Source: Phycisphaeraceae bacterium
GTDB lineage: Bacteria; Planctomycetota; Phycisphaerae; Phycisphaerales; Phycisphaeraceae
Assembly: GCA_040222855.1 (NCBI GenBank)
Contig: JAVKCD010000010.1
Coordinates: 1 to 41,507, forward strand
Direction: 5' to 3'
DNA: 41,507 bases
Shown one piece after another: positions 16,971-24,522 of this stretch. Positions within the stretch are counted from its first letter, which is position 1, and each line of letters begins with the position of its first letter. A program made the position numbers and the translations under genes. The notes beneath the pieces are model-generated. The model had not been told where the DNA came from. It did no database searches and saw only the letters and a program-made list of their open reading frames with translations.

Positions 16971-18299
16971 CTACTCCGGATATTGGTTGAGAAACTCAGT
17001 GAGAAGGGGGGTATCGAGTGTTCTGGTGATCCGGAAGATGGATGCTGGTCCGAGGTGATGGCCGAGGTAAACGAAGATGTGCTGGACACCAGCTTCTTCA
17101 TCCATGACAGCACCGGCGGGGTGCATACCATCGGCACCGGTCATCATGGTTCCGCCTCGGGTCAGCAAGGTTCCGTCGAAGCGCCATTCGGAGCTTCCTG
17201 CGGCCAGCTCCTTGGGCGCGATGCTCCACAAGTTGAGGGTCATGCGCATACGTTGCTGTTCGAGGCCCTGTCCCCCGCCGTTGCGATTGGTGCAGACAGC
17301 CTCAAAACGCTGAGTGACCGGGTTGAATGCGAGCGCGACCGTGTCCTGAGACCACGGGCCGTAGCCAGAGACATCGATCTCGTCACGGATATCGGTTGCA
17401 CGGATCGTTGTTAAGCCGCCCTTCATCGGGACCCAGCCCTCCTGGCTGTATCCCTGGAGGTACCTCCATGTCTTGCGTTCTGGCTCAAAGCTCTCTTCGC
17501 CATGGCAGCGGGCGACCATCACCATAGCGCCCTCGTGCATGATGATGGTTGGCTCGACGGGCTTGGCCCATGGCTCTGACATCGTGTGAATGATCTGATC
17601 CCAGTTTCGACCACCATCCTTCGAGTACCGAATCAGCAGGTCACGCTCTGCGGTATGACCAAACGACACGATGCCATGCTCAGGGTGCTCGATGAGCCGG
17701 GGACCATTGTTCGCGGATGGTTCGGGAAGATCGTCTTCGCTATATGCGTGAGGATAATGCGTCCATGACGCGCCCTGATCCCTGGTGCTGAACACGCCAT
17801 GGGGCGAGACAAGGATGACCTCGCCATCATCTCGGGTGAGCATCGAGCTGCCAAACAGAAGCCGGCAGTTGTTGGTAGGGGTCTCGACGAACGTCCTGAG
17901 GTCGATCGGATCAGACCATGTCTCTCCGCGATCGCTCGATCGGGTCATCATGACGCGGGTGACATGCTCGTCGCGCGGTTTGGTGATGCCCCAGCGTGGT
18001 GTGTGCTGAGGCTGGCGGAGATAAACCACGATGATGGTGTCGCCCGTCATGGTGGCGACCGGCCAGCCAAAGTGATTGTTGTTGCCGATCAGTTGATCGC
18101 CAAAAGGAACCGCCACGGGCTTGATGACCAGAGGGCCCTCTTCGTGATCGTATTTCTCACGGAAGAAACGGGGTACCTGAAGCGATCGTGCGATTACTTC
18201 CTCGCGTGACTGGATAGCCAATGCATCATCGGACTGGGCCTCGCCCAGCAGGCTGGTGAGGACAAGAAAACTCACGATGAGAGCGACAAGCCTGTTCAA
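16971..18299 (-). CDS. Secreted BNR/Asp-box propeller protein, sialidase-like (copy 1)
   Basis: Start set at TTG 18299: GGAGGTGA lies six bases before it and it opens a signal peptide (NRLVALIVSFLVLTSLLGEAQ). The longer in-frame start at 18362 would overlap the upstream gene and bury the signal. The 442-residue product has three Asp boxes (SSDRGETW, TRDQGASW, SKDGGRNW) but no FRIP motif; the corresponding N-terminal motif is FGWPVATMTGDTIIVVYLR. The end, HPAGAVMDEEAGVQHIFVYL...SIFRITRTLDTPLL, matches the protein at 12398-13723. It follows the sialidase stop by four bases and is followed directly by the divergent lyase. Probably a relative of GH33 with altered catalysis, or a lectin. Confidence 0.83.
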   Translation of the reverse strand: MNRLVALIVSFLVLTSLLGEAQSDDALAIQSREEVIARSLQVPRFFREKYDHEEGPLVIKPVAVPFGDQLIGNNNHFGWPVATMTGDTIIVVYLRQPQHTPRWGITKPRDEHVTRVMMTRSSDRGETWSDPIDLRTFVETPTNNCRLLFGSSMLTRDDGEVILVSPHGVFSTRDQGASWTHYPHAYSEDDLPEPSANNGPRLIEHPEHGIVSFGHTAERDLLIRYSKDGGRNWDQIIHTMSEPWAKPVEPTIIMHEGAMVMVARCHGEESFEPERKTWRYLQGYSQEGWVPMKGGLTTIRATDIRDEIDVSGYGPWSQDTVALAFNPVTQRFEAVCTNRNGGGQGLEQQRMRMTLNLWSIAPKELAAGSSEWRFDGTLLTRGGTMMTGADGMHPAGAVMDEEAGVQHIFVYLGHHLGPASIFRITRTLDTPLLTEFLNQYPE

Positions 18300-18303
18300 T
18301 GTA

Positions 18304-20544
18304 TCACCTCCAGGAAGAATGATGCCGGAGCCGTCTGCGGTGCAGAACGCCACTACCAACAATCATCAGGCCGATGCCCGTGGGCTCCGGGACGGCTGAC
18401 GCGGAGAAGCCGAAGTTGCTGGCCAGTAAAGAGAGATCAATCAGATTCACGCCAAAGCTCAGGTCAAAGTCCCCCTCGGACCAGCCAGTGGCCAAGGACC
18501 CAAAGTTGGCGGCGAGGATTGACAGATCAATCAGATCGACCTGGCGGTCCAGATTCACGTCCCCAAGCCTGCTGCCATATAGGGATTCAACCCAGAAGGC
18601 GACGTCGCTGGCATCGACCTGCTGATCTCCATTGAGATCAAAGTTGCTATCTGAAGTACCCGCATAGATGGCCTCAAGGTCTTCAGGGTCCAAGGCGTCA
18701 TTGGCGTTGAAATCACCGGTGACGTTGAAGCCGAAAAAATCGTCTGCGTCCAGAGCGGCCATGGCAATGCGGACCATATCAATATCGCCCACAAAGCGGC
18801 GATCGCCCGGCGAGCTGGCATTAAACGCACCGATGATCAGGTCGTTGCCATTGGCGAAGGCGTCCGTGGTGTTATCTGCAGATGTACCGATGAGTTCCCG
18901 GTTGAGGTATAGACGTAGCTCATTCGACTCAGCATCACGGACTGCAGCCAGATGATGCCAGTTACCATCGGTCACGATTTCACTGGGGAAGACAGAGGCA
19001 ACCGAGGAGCCGTCGTCGATCAAAAAGCGTGGCCTGCCATCCTGAAGGCGTAGCCAGAAGGATGGCTGGCTGGGACCAACGTCCTTACTGATCAGGGGTC
19101 CTGAGCCGATGGTCCCGCCGTCGCCGTGATCGGTGGTCCGGAACACCACCTCGAGGGTGAAACTGTCTTCGTTATCGAAATCAAGCGGATGATTGTCAGT
19201 GTCTGCCACGACAATCATGTCCTGCTGTCCGTCGAAGCTCAGCGCTGAACCGCCGAGGCCCTCGGCCCCGGCGATGACCGTGGGGCTGCCGAGGATGGTG
19301 CCGTCCAATGCGTAGCCTCTCTGGTCGGTTGCTGTGCCATCACCAAAGTCCATGTAGAGGGCAGACGGATCGTCGAGCCAGTCGTCGGCAAAGCGAGCGA
19401 AGCTGATCCGTTCATTCGCGTTGCTGCGTGACCCGTTTTCATACAGGAGACCGGCGACGTCATCATCGACTGCAACCAGATCGCTGTAAGCCGAACCGCC
19501 GCGGTAAATAAGCTTGCCGTCATCCCATGAAGCTGTTTCATCAAAGCTCGACCTAACCGACATCCGCCAGCGTCGCGATGGGTGATTGGGATTCGAGAAG
19601 AGGATGCGGTTCTGTGCGGCTCCCTGATCGATCGCTGAGAAACGCACGACAGAGCCCTGAACGACTGGATCGATCAGTTCTTCAGCCTCGCCGATGTTGA
19701 TCCAGCTGAGTCCGCCATTGAAGCTGTAGGCTTCTGCTCGCCCCAGGACCTCAGGGGTGCGATTACGGCTGTTGAGATACAGCTGGCCGCCGGTCAGCTC
19801 GACTGCAGTGCTCTCGCTGGGGCGGACGCTATCGACGCTTGGTCCCTCAACGATCCCGCCAATGTTCCAGTTCACGCCGTTATCATCGCTGTAGATCACA
19901 CCGGCACCATTGTCGGTGGGTGCGGCGTAGTTGAAAGGAATCACCAGCCTGCCGGGCTGTGTTCTCGCCATCTGGATGCCGTGGCCAGGCGTCGTGGCAT
20001 ACCAGCGCCAGTCGGCTTCCTTCACCTGGCCGGTTATCTCTGTGGGCGTGGTCCAACTCAATCCGTGATTGTCTGAATGCTGGATCCAGACGGTACGCGA
20101 GCCGTCGCTGGTGCCGTCGATAATCTCGGTCTGGCTGTCCTGTCCGAGATTCCGGGTTGTGACGAGGAAGACTCGGCCAGTGTTCTGGTCGACAACGGGT
20201 GCAGGGTTGCCCACCGTATTCACGCCGTCGTTAGCCACGATCTGGATCGGGCTCCAGGTTTGGCCACCATCACTGCTCCTGCGCAGAACCAGATCGATAT
20301 CGCCCGTATCAGAGCGGCTATTCTTACGGCCTTCGGCGAAGGCAAGCAGGTCACCGTTCGTTGCTTTGACGATGGCCGGAATGCGGAATGTGTTGTAGCC
20401 GTTGGTACCGGAGACATAGACCTCGACGTTTTCAAACGGTTGCGCGAGACATAGCGGTGTCGTCGCCAGTACCGCGAGGCTTGCTGTGGTGGTGCCGATG
20501 GCCTTGGCGGCTGATCTAAGCGTTTTCATTGCCTGATTAAACAT
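18304..20544 (-). CDS. Exo-alpha-sialidase (GH33) with LamG, dockerin repeats and PEP-CTERM tail (copy 1)
   Basis: 746 residues, start ATG 20544 (AGAAG upstream; ATG 20529 possible). Signal peptide ends about PLCLAQ. GH33 residues: Arg54 (YNTFRIPAI), Asp79 (SRSDTGDID), Asp boxes SSDGGQTW, HSDNHGLSW and YSDDNGVNW, Glu244 with Arg260 at +16, Arg325, Tyr353 at +28 (SAYSDL). All are present, so catalysis is expected. A LamG-like domain (about 415-600), EF-hand repeats (about 606-712, including GDVNLDRQVDLIDLSILAAN) and a PEP-CTERM tail (VPEPTGIGLMIVGSGVLHRR) follow in the same order as in the copy at 13727-15982; the two share long near-identical strings in the LamG part (GPLISKDVGPSQPS). The protein should be exported, possibly sorted to the surface, and free sialic acid from glycans. 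Confidence 0.94.
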   Translation of the reverse strand: MFNQAMKTLRSAAKAIGTTTASLAVLATTPLCLAQPFENVEVYVSGTNGYNTFRIPAIVKATNGDLLAFAEGRKNSRSDTGDIDLVLRRSSDGGQTWSPIQIVANDGVNTVGNPAPVVDQNTGRVFLVTTRNLGQDSQTEIIDGTSDGSRTVWIQHSDNHGLSWTTPTEITGQVKEADWRWYATTPGHGIQMARTQPGRLVIPFNYAAPTDNGAGVIYSDDNGVNWNIGGIVEGPSVDSVRPSESTAVELTGGQLYLNSRNRTPEVLGRAEAYSFNGGLSWINIGEAEELIDPVVQGSVVRFSAIDQGAAQNRILFSNPNHPSRRWRMSVRSSFDETASWDDGKLIYRGGSAYSDLVAVDDDVAGLLYENGSRSNANERISFARFADDWLDDPSALYMDFGDGTATDQRGYALDGTILGSPTVIAGAEGLGGSALSFDGQQDMIVVADTDNHPLDFDNEDSFTLEVVFRTTDHGDGGTIGSGPLISKDVGPSQPSFWLRLQDGRPRFLIDDGSSVASVFPSEIVTDGNWHHLAAVRDAESNELRLYLNRELIGTSADNTTDAFANGNDLIIGAFNASSPGDRRFVGDIDMVRIAMAALDADDFFGFNVTGDFNANDALDPEDLEAIYAGTSDSNFDLNGDQQVDASDVAFWVESLYGSRLGDVNLDRQVDLIDLSILAANFGSLATGWSEGDFDLSFGVNLIDLSLLASNFGFSASAVPEPTGIGLMIVGSGVLHRRRLRHHSSWR

Positions 20545-20595
20545 CTGATTACTTCTTTCTCCACAGGCGTTTCTGTAGCCAAGTCGCTGCTTGAA

Positions 20596-21243
20596 CTAGT
20601 ACTGATCTATGGTCTGCCAATCGTTTGCAAAAGCGGCCACCGCTTCTTCGACCAGCGGTTGTTGCAGGAAATCATCGACGTCCTTGCCCCAGATAAATCC
20701 GGCACGCACGCCGACCGCAGAAAAATCTTCGATCTCGGTGGCGGCATACAGGCCAGCACAGATCTTCGTATCGAGCTGCTGCCGGTCGAGGACCCGCTGC
20801 ATGTTGGAGACTTCGCTGAGCTTGCTGTGGATGGCACGCTTCTGGAGCATGCCGCCATAGGGCGCGATGTAGTCGGCACCGGCGGCGCAAGCCAGCAGCA
20901 TCCACGCCGCCGTGGGCACGCAGGTTGCCATCACCGTCTGGCTTTGCTGCTGGAGTTGCTTGATCACCTGCAGCCCGGGACGAGTTGCCGGAACCTTGAT
21001 TCGCATCCGCTGGGGATTGATCGCAATCATGGTCTCGGCTTCTTTGAGCATGGCCTCAGCGGACCCGTGTTTGAGCTGATACCAGCAACAAGGGGAGGTC
21101 TTGCACAACTCAGCGAACAGATCGCTAGGTGGGAGGCCTGTGCCTGCGACGACCGCCGGATTCGTGATGACACCGGCAAAGATGCCGCTGCTCATCGAGA
21201 CAGCGACACGGTCGAGATCGGCGTCGGCGAGCCAGAACTCCAT
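20596..21243 (-). CDS. Transaldolase/fructose-6-phosphate aldolase (FSA)-like enzyme
   Basis: 215 residues, the size of the short FSA-type transaldolases rather than classical TalB. Motifs: MEFWLADADL at the N-terminus (Asp6), GVITNPAVV (the GVTTNPS motif), and Lys83 in RIKVPATRPG, the Schiff-base lysine. TCVPTAAWMLLACAAGADYI and APYGGML match the later barrel strands. It would split or join a ketose phosphate or ketose with a dihydroxyacetone or similar donor, in the cytoplasm. ATG 21243 is two bases after the stop of the PfkB kinase, so the pair is translationally linked: kinase then aldolase. This pair is not part of the standard NanA-NanK-NanE-NagA-NagB route. Substrate unknown. Confidence 0.85.
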   Translation of the reverse strand: MEFWLADADLDRVAVSMSSGIFAGVITNPAVVAGTGLPPSDLFAELCKTSPCCWYQLKHGSAEAMLKEAETMIAINPQRMRIKVPATRPGLQVIKQLQQQSQTVMATCVPTAAWMLLACAAGADYIAPYGGMLQKRAIHSKLSEVSNMQRVLDRQQLDTKICAGLYAATEIEDFSAVGVRAGFIWGKDVDDFLQQPLVEEAVAAFANDWQTIDQY

Positions 21244-21245
21244 GC

Positions 21246-22286
21246 TTATGAACTCCTCGTGACGAGACTGGGTGTACGAACTACTCTTGGCGCTAGTTCA
21301 GAGACCAGTTCATCGAGTTGTTCGGGGCTGATGCTCTTATAGAGATCGCCGGAGCTCGATACAGACGCTGATCCGCCAGCCACGCCATATGCCAGAGCGA
21401 GGGGTAACTCGCGCCCTGTGGAGATTGCATAGATCAGACCCGCCATAAAGCTATCCCCAGCACCTGTGGTGTCTTGGGCCCTGGCCGTTGAAGGCTTACA
21501 GTGAAAGAGACCCTCGTCCCGGTGGCCGGCGATTGCACCCCTGCTGCCATCCTTGACCACGACCCAGCCGCGTGCCTGATCGACCAGCCGCTCTGTCAGT
21601 GACTCGGCATCGGACACCGACCAGTCTTCGCGGGCTTCCCCCATGCTGGTGCAGAAGATGTCCGCGCCCGCCAGCAATGGCATCAGGCTTTCCTTGTTTG
21701 CTCCCGCCGGATTGACGGTGGTGTCATAAATCGTCAGAGCACCAGCCAGAGCGCCTGACTTGAGTAGGGCCGCTGCTCCTGAGACCCCTAGGCACGGCAT
21801 AAGCCGGGCCCCACTCAAGAACAGGATGTCGTTGTCCTTTAGCTGTTCATCAAGTCGATCGAGCGCCGAGACCTCGGTCTTCGCATTCGCCCCGGCATCG
21901 TGCAGCAGGGTTCGTTCGCCATCGGGCTGGACCAGCGAGAGTGTTGTCGATGTCTCCGTATCCTGATGCCTGTGAATCTCGCCCACACCTACGCCGACTC
22001 GAGCCAGCTCACCCAGGAGCAGGTCTCCGTCGGGGTCTGCTCCGAGATCGCCCAGCAAGGTCACCTGTACACCTAACGCAGATAACGTGGCCGCGCATCG
22101 TCCGGCATTGCCGCCCAGAGACCATCGCCAACCACGAACCATCAGCGTAGCGCCCGGACGCAGCTGATCGAGATCAACTGACATACAGCGATCCGAAACG
22201 ATGGGACCGACAAGCACACACCGTCGACGTTTCTGTAGTCTGTCGGCAGTCAATTCTGTTTTGATTTGCTCGTTGCCGCGCTTCAA
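21246..22286 (-). CDS. PfkB-family sugar kinase
   Basis: 346 residues from TTG 22286, with GGAG nine bases upstream; no better start lies nearby. PfkB signatures: first motif SLGGNAGRCAATLSALG (GG at 58-59), and second motif DTTGAGDSFMAGL at 272-284 with the catalytic base Asp278. The region between includes a lid-like segment and VVVKDGSRGAI. Family members phosphorylate fructose, ribose, 2-keto-3-deoxygluconate, tagatose-6-phosphate and similar. The sialic acid context suggests a product of sialic acid breakdown, but ManNAc kinases (NanK) are normally ROK proteins, so this would be a replacement or a separate branch. It is tightly linked to the FSA-like aldolase downstream. Confidence 0.88.
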   Translation of the reverse strand: MKRGNEQIKTELTADRLQKRRRCVLVGPIVSDRCMSVDLDQLRPGATLMVRGWRWSLGGNAGRCAATLSALGVQVTLLGDLGADPDGDLLLGELARVGVGVGEIHRHQDTETSTTLSLVQPDGERTLLHDAGANAKTEVSALDRLDEQLKDNDILFLSGARLMPCLGVSGAAALLKSGALAGALTIYDTTVNPAGANKESLMPLLAGADIFCTSMGEAREDWSVSDAESLTERLVDQARGWVVVKDGSRGAIAGHRDEGLFHCKPSTARAQDTTGAGDSFMAGLIYAISTGRELPLALAYGVAGGSASVSSSGDLYKSISPEQLDELVSELAPRVVRTPSLVTRSS

Positions 22287-22331
22287 GACGGAACTCCAGA
22301 TGAACTTAAGAAACCAGCCAGTGAACGAAGG

Positions 22332-23519
22332 CTATTCAGCCGGGCGTTCTAAGACTGACCAGTCAAATCGTGAGAACGCAATCCATTGATAAGGCCGCCC
22401 CGGACGGCTGCCTTCGTACAGGCAGCCGATCGTGTCGGAATCGATCTGGACAAGCGATGAATACGCGGCAAAACCCGGTTCGATGATGTGCCCGAGCGGC
22501 CAGCTCACACCATCATCAGGACTGGCACGAACCAGCAGGTGGCGTCGGCTCGACGGGTGTCCGGGATTGGAGAACAGCAGCCAGTGCTCCTGCTGCGCAC
22601 CGGGGCGATCGAAACGCAGCAGGCTCGCCTGGCAGCGCGGCTCGATCAGGACCGGTTCAAGGCGAGGCTCCGTCCAGGTCACCCCGCCATCCTCACTGAA
22701 GCTGACACGTCGGATCTTCGGCTCATCAGCGGAGCGTGAGTTGATCATCAGCCGGCCGTCCGAGAGCTCTGCCACCTGCGACTCGTTGCTGCCGGGGCCG
22801 ATCGACTCGCTGATACGCCAACTCATGCCACCGTCATCAGAGTAGAGCACGTGGGCGTAGTGAAGATACGTCTCTCCGCCTGGCGTGGTTGGCTCGGTGT
22901 GGTTCGCCGGAACGATCAGCCGGCCGGCATGAGGCCCCTGACGGATCTGGATCGAAACACCAGGGCCAGTGGCGTACCATCGCCAGCCGGGTCGCTTGGC
23001 CTGATCCGTGATCTCTCGCGGTTCACTCCAGGTTCTGCCATCATCCGTGCTGCGCATGATCCATGGGGTTCGACCACGCTCCGCCCGTCCCTCGCTGATG
23101 TCTTTCTCGTGCTCATCGCCGGGGTTGTGGGTCATAAGGAGAACGATGTCACCAGTCTTCTGATCAATCACTGGGCACGGATTCCCGCAGACGTTGTCGC
23201 CATCGTCCCAGATCACCTGATGATCACTCCACGTCCGGCCGCCATCCTCTGATCGCTTGACGAGCATGTCGATGTCGCCCGTGTCCGACCGAGTGTTCTT
23301 GCGGCCTTCAGCGAAGGCCAGCAGCGTTCCTGCGGGCGTCTTGATAACCGACGGAATCCGGTAGGTGTGATAGCCGTCGGTTTCACTCTCCCAAACAACG
23401 ACGGTCTCGACACCTGGCACAGGTTGCAGAGAGGTCAGGTCCTGCTGTGCAGCGGACTCATCGCAGAGGCCGAGGACCAGCGTTACGAGCATCAAGGATG
23501 AGAGAATGGGTCGGATCAT
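22332..23519 (-). CDS. Exo-alpha-sialidase (GH33), single domain
   Basis: Start set at ATG 23519 (MIRPILSSLMLVTLVLG), which opens a signal peptide ending near ESAAQQ; an upstream TTG at 23558 gives no signal. The 395-residue product is a bare GH33 propeller. Arg54 (YHTYRIPSV), Asp79 (SDTGDID), Asp boxes SEDGGRTW, STDDGRTW, YSDDGGMSW and SEDGGVTW, Glu246 (NESQVAEL) with Arg262 at +16, Arg325 and Tyr353 (AAYSSLV) keep the standard spacing. No dockerin, LamG or PEP tail, unlike its two operon neighbours, so it may act in the periplasm on imported oligosaccharides while the others work at the surface. It lies 50 bases after the N-acetylneuraminate lyase. Confidence 0.94.
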   Translation of the reverse strand: MIRPILSSLMLVTLVLGLCDESAAQQDLTSLQPVPGVETVVVWESETDGYHTYRIPSVIKTPAGTLLAFAEGRKNTRSDTGDIDMLVKRSEDGGRTWSDHQVIWDDGDNVCGNPCPVIDQKTGDIVLLMTHNPGDEHEKDISEGRAERGRTPWIMRSTDDGRTWSEPREITDQAKRPGWRWYATGPGVSIQIRQGPHAGRLIVPANHTEPTTPGGETYLHYAHVLYSDDGGMSWRISESIGPGSNESQVAELSDGRLMINSRSADEPKIRRVSFSEDGGVTWTEPRLEPVLIEPRCQASLLRFDRPGAQQEHWLLFSNPGHPSSRRHLLVRASPDDGVSWPLGHIIEPGFAAYSSLVQIDSDTIGCLYEGSRPGRPYQWIAFSRFDWSVLERPAE

Positions 23520-23569
23520 GATCTGGGTCCCACGATGGAGGTCGATCGGGCAGAACAAGAGGCTTGCGC

Positions 23570-24520
23570 CTAGGACTTGACTGGCATGACATGCGACGGA
23601 TCGGCCGCTAGAACGAACTCAAGTACACCCGCCTCTTCGAGATCATGCCTGAGCCTCAAGCCCTGATCTCGTTTCAACGAGGGCAGGGGAAGCCTGCATG
23701 GCCCGAGGGGGATGCCATTCCATGCCAGAACCTGCTTGATCGAGGCAAAGATCGGGAACCTTAGAAGCACCTCGATCATCCGGACCGCCTTGAGCTGCCA
23801 TGCTCTCGCGGCTTTGAGGTCCTGGCGTTCGCACGCGTCCATCAACTGGAGGTATATCTCCGGAGCGATGTTGTAGGTGCTTCCAACCGCTCCTAGTGCG
23901 CCGACCCCCAGCCCGCTCAGAAGCATCTCGTCCCGACCCCATAGGACCTCAAACCGGCCCTCTGCCGACTCAAGACAAGACTGGAACTCATTGACCTTCT
24001 CGTCGGTGTACTTCATCCCAACCAGATTCGGGATCGCTACAGCCCCGGCGTTCAGGAGCTGACTCAGGTCTGGGCGCACACCCGTAAAGGCGGGCATGTG
24101 GTAGTAGTAAAAAGGCAACTCGGGTGCGCCCGAAGCGATCGTCGCCATGCAGTCAATCAGCCGTGTTGTGCTGTCGCACTTGAAGTAAGGCGGGGCAAAA
24201 GCTGAAACCGCGTCAGCACCCGACCGCTCGGCATGCTCTGCAAGGGCACGAGCCTCAGTCAGGCAGTCGTGACCAACCTGGACGATCACGGGCAGGCGCT
24301 TCTGCGCGGCCTCGATGAAGGCCTCGGCAACATCACGGCGTTCCTCAGAAGTCATGCTGACCCCCTCGCCGGTCGAACCCAGGACGTAGAGCCCGCGGAT
24401 ACCCCGATCAATCAGGTGATCCACGTAGGCCGGAACTACAGACAGATTCAGGCCGCCCCCTGGGTCCAGCGGGGTGCAGGTGGCGGCAACTAGACCGTTA
24501 ATACGAAGAGGGGTTGGCAC
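23570..24520 (-). CDS. nanA: N-acetylneuraminate lyase
   Basis: 316 residues, a typical length. Cleaves N-acetylneuraminate to N-acetylmannosamine and pyruvate through a lysine Schiff base. Visible: GLYVLGSTGEGVSM (GSTGE at 48-52, binding the carboxylate), Tyr140 in YYYHMPAFTGV, Schiff-base Lys170 in VGMKYTDEKVNEF, and GRDEMLLSGLGVGALGAVGS (about 205-225). The segment after the lysine (YTDEKVNEF) resembles NanA/NPL rather than dihydrodipicolinate synthase. ATG 24520 follows the stop of the kelch-symporter gene by two bases, so uptake and cleavage are co-translated. Cytoplasmic. This enzyme, rather than the divergent lyase at 15979-16962, is the best candidate for the main sialic acid lyase. 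Confidence 0.93.
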   Translation of the reverse strand: MPTPLRINGLVAATCTPLDPGGGLNLSVVPAYVDHLIDRGIRGLYVLGSTGEGVSMTSEERRDVAEAFIEAAQKRLPVIVQVGHDCLTEARALAEHAERSGADAVSAFAPPYFKCDSTTRLIDCMATIASGAPELPFYYYHMPAFTGVRPDLSQLLNAGAVAIPNLVGMKYTDEKVNEFQSCLESAEGRFEVLWGRDEMLLSGLGVGALGAVGSTYNIAPEIYLQLMDACERQDLKAARAWQLKAVRMIEVLLRFPIFASIKQVLAWNGIPLGPCRLPLPSLKRDQGLRLRHDLEEAGVLEFVLAADPSHVMPVKS

Positions 24521-24522
24521 GG

